Source: Lophium mytilinum (taxonomy: Eukaryota > Ascomycota > Dothideomycetes > Mytilinidiales > Mytilinidiaceae). Taken from it: a stretch of 64,000 nucleotides of DNA. This document shows positions 55,040 through 64,000 of the stretch, piece after piece. Within the stretch, counting starts at the first letter, position 1, and every line of letters begins with the position of its first letter. Both the position numbers and the translations under genes were made by a program. The notes beneath the pieces are model-generated. The model saw nothing but the letters and a program-made list of their open reading frames with translations. It had not been told where the DNA came from and searched no databases. The DNA lies in contig MU004186.1 in NCBI GenBank assembly GCA_010093605.1, forward strand, positions 2,150,616 through 2,214,615, in the 5' to 3' direction.

Positions 55040-55890
55040 GCCATTTATTTTTGCGGACCGATACAGTACACGTGAGAAGAGTGAGATGTTACAGAGAAGC
55101 GCCCTCGCCAGAGGATTCTCGTAGCGCTTCAGGGTTATCTTGCTCCTAGATGCTCTTCTTTTTGGAATTCTGGTTTGCTAGGTTCACGACCTGTAGATTG
55201 GCAAATATTCACATTTCAGCACTCTCATAAACTGTCTTAGTGCTTAACACACATTAAACTCGGCTTTTATTGTGTATACAAGGTCATTCCTCTTAGCCCA
55301 TAACTGAATAACTTCACGTGATGTGTACCGTGATCCCCCTATCTGATTTGTTGCCGCGGAATAAGATATAAATTACAGATACAGTGGTTCGTTCTTACGT
55401 CTCATGAGGGTATTGAGCTAGACCTGGTGAGGGGACAACCCACATGTGCGAAGGCATGATGTGGCTAGTGTCAAAAGAATATTGCAACACTTCCCTTTCC
55501 ATGCCTGTGCTCTGAGATCTTGTGTGGCCCTATGTACACGATGTCGCACAGGGACAGGTGTTGCGGAGGGATATCTGCGAGGGATCAACACAAGTCATGT
55601 CTACCCAATGGAATCTAGGAAGTTCCGGGTTTGCGGAAGACAGGTCATGAAGTCGATCCTCATCATGACCGAATTGCACTGGCTACTAGGATGAGCAACT
55701 GATGATGAAGGTCTCTATTAAAACCTGTAAAAAACAACAAATACATTACTGCAACGCCTACAATGGAAATCTCCATGCAGCCCAGCAATATCGAAAGGGG
55801 GTATATCATCTCTGTCTGTTCCTTCACCTCGCAGCCCTAAGAAACCGCACAGCTTTCCCGCTTTCCCTCAGTCGGTTTTAGCTTTAACTC
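55040..55890. other. Intergenic, no gene seen
   Basis: About 850 bp. It starts with the tRNA terminator T run. Nothing else was recognised. Confidence 0.5.
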
Positions 55891-56956
55891 CTATCCCATC
55901 AACTTCCCGCCCGCCCAGAACCCCGTCATCCACAGCGCCCCCCATACCGGTTGTACCATGGCCCTCAGCACCCCAGGCCCCGGACACGTCCCATCCAGCC
56001 CCCAACCAACCCCAAACGCCACCGCGCCCGCCACGAAGCGCCAATCAATGTCTTGCCATGTTTTCGTTGGTAATTCATATTTCGGTGCGTATGCAGGCGG
56101 CTGCGGGAACCCTCGGATCTTGTTCTCAATGGTCGCTGGGAGCAGGCCAAAGAGTATTATGGCGATTAGAGAGGGGTCCCAGAAGGTGAGATTGGGTAAG
56201 GCGAAGAAGGCGAAGAGTTTCGGTGCTTGCGCCATTCCGGAGATGTGGAGGCCCAGGCCGAATGTCAGACCTGCGAGGAGGGAGGTTGTTAGGTAGGAGA
56301 GATTTCGTGAGGAGGTGGAAGCATTCGTCTTTTCGGCCTTTGGTTTGGCCGAGAGAGCCGCTAGGATAGGTGGAAGAGTGTGTCCAAGAGTGATGGCAGA
56401 GGCGGCGAGGGTGAGGAGGGTAGTCGACGTGTAAGGAGAGGGGTATACGGGAGTGTAGCAAGGGACTTCGCCGGTACAAATAGAAGTAGACAGAGCGGGC
56501 TGAGTGAGGTGGAAGGTGAGAACTGCCACAGGAAAGAAGATACAGACGGCGGCGAGAGAGCGGCCGGAAGAGCGAGAGAGGCCACAAATCATGTGGCCTG
56601 AGGTGCAACCATTACAGCCCTAGGCTATGTTAGCTCAGTCTCATCTTTTGCCAGCATCGTGAGAGTCTGACCTTGGTGCCCCATCCCGTCAGAATCCCGG
56701 CCGCTGTAGTGGTGAGGACCGTTGTCGAGTCCCAGGTGATTGCTGGATATCGGAGCAGTTCCGGCAGCACTATACGCAGCGGGAGAAAGCTCGAGGCCAT
56801 TCCTATTAAAAAGAGAGCATTTGGAAGTGTAGGTCCCTCGAATAGTCGGCGGAGCAGGCCCGAGAGTCCAAGTATAGAGCCATTGTTGTAGAGCAAGATA
56901 GACGTCGACTGCCAAATCAAGATGGCACCGACGCTGGACTCGATCGGCGTGAACAT
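55891..56956 (-). CDS. YeeE/YedE-type sulphur-compound membrane transporter
   Basis: Polytopic membrane protein of the sulphur-transport family (bacterial YeeE/TsuA takes up thiosulfate). Two exons, 56672-56956 and 55891-56619 (52-bp intron), give 337 aa. The join restores LTGWGTKGCNGCTSGHMICG, the hallmark Cys-containing motif. The second hallmark, GVGWGLDGTCPGPG, lies near the C-terminus; the two motifs are related, reflecting the internal pseudo-repeat of the family. About eight or nine hydrophobic segments are visible. It is much closer to the eukaryotic/fungal relatives of bacterial YedE in having both halves in one chain. Substrate (thiosulfate or similar) is inferred by family only. 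Confidence 0.88.
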
Positions 56957-58391
56957 CAGACAATGAATGTGACGCAGACTGAAGAGAAGTTTGAAAGGAG
57001 TTTATGTAGTAATTTGTACATGTATATAAGATAAAGGCTAAGCGAAAGCCATGTGTGCATATAAAGAAATGAAGTCCGCCACGCCTACCTCAATGGATCT
57101 GTCCACCTACGTACGTACCCCCAGCACTCCACGAGTGGACCCAATTGGCTCGGAGGCCGCCAGTCACTATCCTCCCTTAGGCTATGATTAGGTTAGATAG
57201 GTATGAGCTGTTGACATGGTCGGCGACATAGCTCCGGACCCACGCGCCATCCCACGCAGTGCTACGGTCGGCAGCAAACAGCAGCATACCGGCAGCGTGT
57301 TGCTAGTACCTCTTCCAAGGCATGAGGCTTCAGTCTTGTGTGGCTTGCCAAAAGCGAGGGTCTCAGGCCTACGTGACGTTCCGATTACGAGGCTGATCAG
57401 ATGGGTTTCCGCATCATTCACGGCATGCCAATTTGCATCGCGTTCTGCATTACAACGTGAGCCAAGACTCCGTGCGTGCTAAGCATCACACCGTCCCGTA
57501 AGTGCTCTTAGCGGGCCGTGTTGCTCGGACGGTTCGGGGCGCCATCGCCGGCCGATTTTCCCTAGGTACTACCTCGCCGATGTGGAGTGAATGAACGGCG
57601 ACGTAAATTCGGCTAGAACTCCGCCCTACCGCGATGATTTGGAATCTTCAATGAGAGGCGTGTTAGAATTGAATAGTAATCCTGTATACTAGTGGAAGGC
57701 ACATGTTCTCACGACATGAGAGCAATGTCAGAGGTGACAAAAGAAACCCGAACCGTCAACTCCAAATATCTGAAGATGGTGGTATTTGCTTAGTCATATC
57801 ATATTGACCAATCAAATCCCCGAAAATAAAAGAGGTCGGCGATCTCATACTCGGTCCTGGGCATAAATGTTTCATATTCAAGCAACGGAGAGAGCGCACC
57901 TACTTGTCGTAGATGTTTTTGGCCAGGTTCGCAAAAGGTAAGCTTAGGTCGGCTAGCTGGGAGCCACGTGATGCCCAGAGTCAATATTCGGATGCTCGGC
58001 TCAACAGAGCATTCGTTGAGAATATATGTACTGCACAACCTAATTGGAAGCCATCATCTTATACTACATTTGAAACAGATCTGAGGTGAGATCGGGTATC
58101 GTAGAATTGGGTGTTTTACATTCTGCAGCGTTGCAGAAAATACAATTATCCAAGTCCATTCGCTTGGTGCAGCCATCTATAGCTAGAACGCCATCCATCA
58201 CGCCCGAGCGATGCCTTTTGTTGCTGGCTCCTGGTATAATCTGGGAACGGGTAGGCACGTTGTTCGGAAGTGTTAGGCTTTGTAGAGGTAGCTCTCGATC
58301 AGCTCTAGAAATCCAACCAGGCGAACCCGTTGTTGTTTCCTGATCAATTGAGGAGAGCACAGAAAACCCCGCAGATATTAGATATCCTAGC
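56957..58391. other. Intergenic, no gene seen
   Basis: About 1.4 kb upstream of the transporter. Small frames near 57216, 57799 and 58064 were considered and not recognised. Confidence 0.5.
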
Positions 58392-58895
58392 TCAGGCTTT
58401 CTCAGAGTCTTCCTTCGGCGTTTTCGGGTTTGGATTCCTCATACTCGGTTGCAATTGCGCGCCGCTGTGGGTCCAAATAGAGCCTGCGAGGCCGTTATAC
58501 CAGTCTCGTATCTACACGGGTTAGTCTTTAGCTTCCATGTGTCTCCTTAGCATCACTTACCCCTTTGAACGGCGTGTCCTCTTTGCCCCAATCCATGAAC
58601 AACACTCCGTAAACCAGCACAACTTTGTCCATTTAGCCATTGCACACCTCGGAAGGCCGTAAGCCTACGTACATATTATTATCCCGTTCTGTGCCAGCTT
58701 GACACCCTTTGTCCATCTCGGCCTCGCCCATGCTAACTTGGCCCGCCGCTTGTATCGCCGTTCGAGGCGGAACTGGTGCTTCGGTGACATGTTGTCAAAA
58801 TTGGGCGGCCATATCTTCTTTGCTTTGTGGGGATTCGACGCGAAGTTGAACGGCTTCGGAGCTTCGGCAGCTCCTCGCGCCAGTGTTCGGAGCAT
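58392..58895 (-). CDS. Small single-pass protein, probably mitochondrial
   Basis: Three exons were read: 58673-58895, 58561-58622 and 58392-58511. They give 134 aa, with phases agreeing at both joins. The N-terminus MLRTLARGAAEAPKPFNF has the Arg/Ala character of a mitochondrial presequence. A very basic, likely conserved block follows (MSPKHQFRLERRYKRRAKL, then WARPRWTKGVKLAQ). Next comes one hydrophobic segment (IIIFVLVYGVLFMDW), and then a Trp-containing, hydrophilic tail. The pattern is of a small inner-membrane or assembly-type protein, but I cannot name the family. It shares a 342-bp divergent promoter with leucyl-tRNA synthetase. Confidence 0.75.
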
Positions 58896-59237
58896 TGCGA
58901 TGGCAGGTGTGTCACAACCGTTGAAGCCGTTGACGGAGCATCTCGAGATCCAGGGACGTCAGGAACTAGTTTTCTGCAGCCAATGAGAACGCGTTTGGCA
59001 GAATGACTCACCGCTTTGCGGGCAACTTTGACTCCCCCACATCCAAACATTTTTCGGAGGCTGCAACATCGATACTCCACCTTCCACTCTCTTTCTAAAA
59101 TCTAGTTCTTCTACCAGGACTTGACTAAAGCCCCGGAGCTTGGTTATCTTACACCGTATCCTCGGACAACCCTTTTGGGGTCTCAATGGTCTGATAGACA
59201 GCTTTCATCCCACTCCGAGGCAAAATTCAGTCCAATC
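58896..59237. promoter_or_regulatory. Divergent promoter with Gcn4/CPC1-type site
   Basis: 342 bp between the small mitochondrial gene and leucyl-tRNA synthetase. A perfect TGACTCA lies at 59004-59010, 228 bp before the synthetase ATG. In Neurospora and yeast, aminoacyl-tRNA synthetase genes are under general amino-acid control. The frame upstream of 59238 is open back to 59121, so an N-terminal extension (for example mitochondrial targeting by alternative initiation) is conceivable but has no ATG context that I find convincing. Confidence 0.5.
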
Positions 59238-62200
59238 ATGGCGGAAGTCCCAGTTCGAGACAGCGTGCCGCAATCGGCAGTGAAGGCCACTCTTACAGTC
59301 TTGGACCCGGAGCATAGTAGCTCGAAAACGCTGAAGATTGAGAACACAGAGAAGAGAGATGACTTGATAGCCGTTGAAAAGAAGTATCAAAAGCTTTGGG
59401 CAGATCAACATGTCTTCGAACCTAATGCACCAACTTTCGAAGAAGCACCATTCGAGTCTACCACTCCAGATGAACTCCACTCCAAATTCCCCAAGTGGTT
59501 CGGCACCATGGCGTATCCATACATGAACGGAACCCTCCATGCCGGCCACAGCTTCACCGCTAGCAAGGTCGAGTTTGGTGCTGGCTTCGCTAGAATGCAG
59601 GGCAAACGCGCTCTTTTCCCGCTGGGCTATCATGTCACAGGTATGCCTATCAAGGCGTGCGCTGACAAGCTGGTTCGAGAAATCGAGATGTTTGGACCTA
59701 CATTCGAGAAGTGCCCGGTCGAGGACATCCTGGACGAGAATAAGGAGGAACCCCCAGCTCCTGCCCAGGAAGCGAAGACTGATATGAGCAAGTTCACTGC
59801 GAAGAAGGGAAAGGCCGCAGCCAAGTCAGTCAAGACAAAGTATCAGTTCCAAATCTTGCTCGCCCAAGGAATCCCGCTGGAGGAGATACACAAATTCTCG
59901 GATCCCCAACATTGGTTACACTTTTTCCCACCGCTAGCAAAGCGCGATTTGACGAATTTCGGAGCTCGCATAGATTGGAGACGACAGTTTGTGACTACCG
60001 ACGCGAACCCATACTACGACTCGTTCGTGTGCTGGCAAATGCGGAAGCTCAAGGAGATGGGCAAGATAAAATTTGGCAAGCGCTACACTATCTACAGTCC
60101 CAAAGATGGACAGGCATGTCTCGACCACGATAGACAGTCAGGAGAAGGCGTACCCGTGCAGGAGTACACTGCACTGAAGCTAAAGGTGAAGGAGTGGCCG
60201 GAATCTGCTCAAAAGATCCTAGAGGGCAAATTGCCCAAGGACGCCAACGTCTATTTCGTTCCTGCAACCCTGAGTATGTAGCAACATCTTGTATGAATTA
60301 CAAACCGCTTACGATTCATAGGGCCGGAGACTATGTATGGCCAAACATGCTGCTTTGTCGGCCCCAAGATCAAATAGTGAGCATACAGTTCTTAGGAATG
60401 GTTTAAGTCTTTACTAATTGCCAACAGTGGAATATTCAAAGTTTCAGACAACGAGTACTTCTTTCTAAGTCAGCGAGCAGCCCGGAACATGAGTTTCCAG
60501 AACATTTTCCCAGAATGGGGTGTATTTCCTCAGGTCGCCGAGCTCATTGGGTCTGATGTCGTGGGAACACTCATCAACGCACCCTTGTCTGTCCATACCG
60601 AAGGCGTTCGTATCTTGCCCATGGAGACTGTCAAAGATACGAAAGGAACAGCTGTTGTCACATCAGTCCCCAGCGACTCACCAGATGACTATGCTACCGT
60701 CACTGATCTTGCTAAGAAGGCGGATTACTATGGAATCAAGAAGGAGTGGGCTGAGCTCGAGATCATACCAATTATCAGTACTCCAGCTTACGGCAACCTC
60801 ACCGCGCCTGCCCTGGTCAAGGAACTCAAAATTCAGAGCCCGAAGGATACTAAGAAGCTTGAGGAAGCCAAGGAGAAGGCCTACAAGGAAGGCTTCTACA
60901 AGGGTACCATGCTTATTGGCGAGTTCAAGGGCAAGCCAGTAGAGGAAGCCAAGGCCCTCGTTCGGCAGGTGTTGATCGACTCTGGTGACGCTTTCAATTA
61001 CGCTGAACCAGATGGATTGGTAAGTCTAGTTTCTACACACTTCACTGGATTGCCTGTACTAACGGTTGCAGGTCATGTCTCGATCGGGTGATGTCTGTGT
61101 AGCGGCAAACCTGGACCAATGGTACATGAACTATGGGCTCAACGGGGACAAGGAATGGGCAGAGACTGTACTTGGCCATATCAAGGGCGACTTGAACACC
61201 TATTACCCTGAAGCACGCCATGCTTTCACCCAGGTTATTTCCTGGCTCTCACATTGGGCCGTCAGTAGGTCATATGGTCTTGGCACAAAACTACCTTGGG
61301 TCAGTATTTTGTCGTTTCTCATTTAGTATATCCTGTACTAATTCTGTCTAGGATCCCGCCGTCATGGTCGAGTCTCTCTCCGACTCTACCATCTACCAAG
61401 CATACTACTCGTTCGCACACCTTCTCCACAAAGACCTTTACGGCAAGGAAATCGGATCCCTCGGAATCAAGCCAGACCAGCTTACTGACGATGCCTGGGA
61501 TTACGTCTTCGCGCGTCGAGACGATCTTGACTTTGAGACTACAATCGATAAGAAGGCTCTGGAAACAATGCGGCGTCAATTCGATTACTGGTACCCACTA
61601 GACATTCGGACATCAGGCAAAGATCTCATTCAAAATCATCTGACCTTCAATCTCTACGTTCACGCTGCGATCTTCAAGAAACAGAACTGGCCTCGGAGTT
61701 TCCGAGTGAACGGGCATCTGATGCTGAATGGAGAGAAGATGAGCAAGAGCACGGGCAATTTCTTGACCCTTGAGCAGGCAGTCGACAAGTTCGGCGCAGA
61801 CGCAACTCGAATAGCTCTTTCGGATGCTGGTGACAGTCTGGAAGATGCCAACTTTGATGAGTCTGTGGCCAATAGTGCGATTCTAAAACTGTACGAGCTG
61901 AAGAAGTGGTGCGAAGAGATGGTTCATGATGCCAAGATCGTGGCAGATGGAGAAGAGTACAAGCATGTCCGCGACGATGAGGGCAAGAAGTTCAAGAACA
62001 TTGACGCTATACAACGAAAGTCAGGTTCTCCATTCTTGCTTTGGGATAAGATGTTCGACAACGAGATGAACTCTCTAGTAATCGACACGAGGCAAAACTA
62101 TGAGGCAACGATGTATAAACTAGCGTTGAAGACTGGATACTACGACTTCACCGCTGCGAGAGACTTCTACCGGGAGGCCACTAAGGCTGCTGGTCTAGGA

Positions 62201-63045
62201 ATGCACGAGGATCTCGCGAGGCGATTCAGTAAGTATCCCTTTGATTTTTCTCGATAATCCCGCCACTAACGCCCCCCTAGTTGAACTCCAAGCCCTTCTT
62301 CTCACTCCAATTGCTCCCCATTTCGCCGACTACATCTGGCAGGAGGTCCTGAAGAAGGACGAGACCATCCAAAATGCTCTCTTCCCCAAAGTCCAAGAGC
62401 CGATTCCAGGCCTCACCGCCGCCCGCGAGTACGTTCGCACAACATCGTCAAACATCACCTCCGCGGAAGGTGCTCAAGTGAAACGACTGGCGAAGGGCAA
62501 GACTGCTTTGTTCGACCCCAAAAAAGGTCAGCCCTCCAATTGTTCCGTCTGCATTCTGCAGATGCCCTCCATGATTAGTAATGGTAATGATGCTAACTGA
62601 TCCTTTCCCTAAAGACAAGAAAATCACAATCTTCGCCGCAACCGCATACCCTGCTTGGCAAACCAAATACATCGACCTCGTCCGCTCCTCCTACCCTGCC
62701 CTTGATATCAAGTCCATTTCGAAGTCTGTCGACAAGGCCGAAAGCAAGAAGGCTATGCCGTTCATCAACGGCCTCAAGCGTCGCCTCGATAACGGCGAGG
62801 CGGCTGAGTCTGTTCTGAATCGCAAACTGGAGTTCGATGAGTTGGACACGTTGAAGGCAATGGTGCCCGGCTTGAAGCAGACAATTAGGCACTGCAAGAT
62901 TGTGGAGATTGTGAGTGTGAATGAGGGAGGCCAGAGTGGGACGGTAGTAGTAGGAGAGGGCGAGGAAGAGAAGCGGGAGGGACTGCCGCAGAATGCGGCC
63001 GGTGCGGAGCCGGGAAGTCCGAACTTCTTGTTTGAGAATATTTGA
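59238..63045 (+). CDS. CDC60: Leucyl-tRNA synthetase, cytosolic (EC 6.1.1.4)
   Basis: Charges tRNA-Leu with leucine. Seven exons were read: 59238-60273, 60322-60376, 60428-61019, 61072-61299, 61352-62228, 62281-62526 and 62615-63045. They give 1154 aa with all phases consistent. The class I HIGH motif appears as [12 protein letters not shown] near residue 100. The editing (CP1) region includes [21 protein letters not shown] across exons 1-3 and the T-rich block. KMSKS appears as [20 protein letters not shown] near 766. The anticodon-binding and C-terminal regions follow ([28 protein letters not shown]). The C-terminal ~40 residues are Glu/Gly-rich. The archaeal/eukaryotic cytosolic type is clear from length and HAGHS. 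Confidence 0.96.
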
Positions 63046-64000
63046 GGGTGAGAGGGGCTTGTGAGGGAGTCTGTGGTGTGTCTCTAAAACTGTTGCTGGT
63101 GCTGTAGGTAGGGGCGTCCCTAATTGAGGCGTGAAGGCATAGGGAGTGATTAGGGTATCAAAGAAATGAAGAAATAAACTTGCTAAATGGAGATAGGTGA
63201 TCCCTGACCCTGTGACGTTTCTGGGACAAATTAGGTTCCTTGGAGGCCACAGCGAATATGCCAGGACCAGCATCCTGCATTCTACAACCTGCATCCACAG
63301 CCGGCACCCGCAGTGACGGGAGCCTCCATCCCACCAGATGCGTATGCCGGGATCTGCATCTGTATCCATCCACAATCTGAAACGTGCACCTGCGGCTTGC
63401 ATCCACGACGGGCATCTCTCCCTGTAAGATCATAGGTCGAAAACACGTGGGAGTCACATGACGTGAGGATCCGGAAGGTATATAAACACCTTCCTGCTTT
63501 TCAACCATGGAGCAACGGGAGGGATGGGAAACAAAAAACAGTACTACCAAAGTTCGATAATGGTCCTTTGGGGTTCGTGCTGTCAAAATCATGAACGGAA
63601 GGAAACATTTGATGGTACTGGAGGGAAATCAACACTGCATCGAACCAATCGCGAATGGTGTCTACTGCAAAACTAGGCTCGCAGTGCCCAATGTGGGGGA
63701 GGGGTGGTTGCATTCTACTCCATGATTTCTATCTCTTTGGTCCGCTGCTGGATAACACCAACAGGAAACCTGGCCCGCTGTCGCCATCAATACCGTGTGT
63801 ACAGGGGCATCAGGGAGGAGGATGAAGAGCATCATTGGATGAATGCAATACACCACTTGAACCTCCCGCATTGCCGGCACGCCACATCAGGATATACTTC
63901 ATTCTCTTTTTGACCCAACAACCAGCCAAATCAGGCCACATGTAATGCGATCACCCTGTCGGTTTGATCCACCCCAATTTCCAAGCCATAAGAGAGGTTG
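63046..64000. other. Intergenic to window end
   Basis: No gene recognised. Around 63255-63420 the motif CTGCATCC/TGCATCCAC recurs irregularly about five times. The edge may contain a neighbouring gene's promoter. Confidence 0.45.

Noticed and set aside
62593-63402. 269-codon minus-strand frame over the end of leucyl-tRNA synthetase
   Set aside because: Overlaps conserved coding sequence; composition is a shadow.
1-64000. CRISPR arrays, LTR or virus-like elements, rRNA genes
   Set aside because: No regularly spaced repeats, no long terminal repeats, no integrase, reverse-transcriptase or capsid-like motifs and no rRNA-like blocks were seen on either strand.

Overview
The window is nuclear DNA of a filamentous ascomycete (Pezizomycotina; a Dothideomycete is my best guess, from gene content rather than any single diagnostic marker). 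The evidence is short introns of 48-100 bp with GTRNGT/YAG borders, spliced monocistronic genes on both strands, and typical fungal proteins: a fused tryptophan synthase, class III PI3-kinase Vps34, cytosolic leucyl-tRNA synthetase, Nse4, LSm1, Pfs2, App1 and Rvs167. No bacterial operon, CRISPR array, LTR element or virus-like element was seen.

Layout. 0-5.4 kb: polyadenylation factor Pfs2 (-), divergent from a DGAT1-type acyltransferase (+), then a small DUF7907-like protein. 6.0-13.5 kb: an accessory block with three BCS1-like AAA ATPase paralogues in different states. One is intact (6016-8211), one keeps only its N-terminal half (9001-9615), and one (10343-13461) is split by a 573-bp hAT-like MITE with an exact 8-bp target duplication. 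14.5-20 kb: one intronless low-complexity orphan protein, then three tiny Cys/His-rich genes; two of these have related upstream regions and look like an old tandem duplication. 21.5-33.3 kb: tryptophan synthase, a BTB-like protein, an L-amino-acid oxidase with a GC-AG intron, a small secreted protein and a two-pass DUF6601-like membrane protein.

33.7-50.7 kb is a dense block of conserved cell-biology genes: Rvs167 (BAR-SH3), an Mte1/ZGRF1-type DUF2439 protein, Nse4, Vps34, App1 phosphatidate phosphatase, a short-chain dehydrogenase and LSm1. 50.7-54.9 kb is an unusually empty 4.2-kb stretch. It is followed by an intron-containing tRNA-like gene (predicted anticodon UAC), a YeeE/YedE-type sulphur-compound transporter, and a small single-pass probably mitochondrial protein that shares a divergent promoter with leucyl-tRNA synthetase.

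The genes are not an obvious single pathway. Thematic links are lipid and membrane traffic (DGAT1, App1, Vps34, Rvs167), genome maintenance (Mte1-like, Nse4) and amino-acid metabolism (TRP5, LeuRS, amino-acid oxidase). TRP5 and LeuRS each carry a perfect Gcn4/CPC1-type TGASTCA site upstream. The most unusual signals are the MITE inside the BCS1-like gene and the duplicated small Cys-rich genes. I saw nothing that clearly amounts to a wholly undescribed system.
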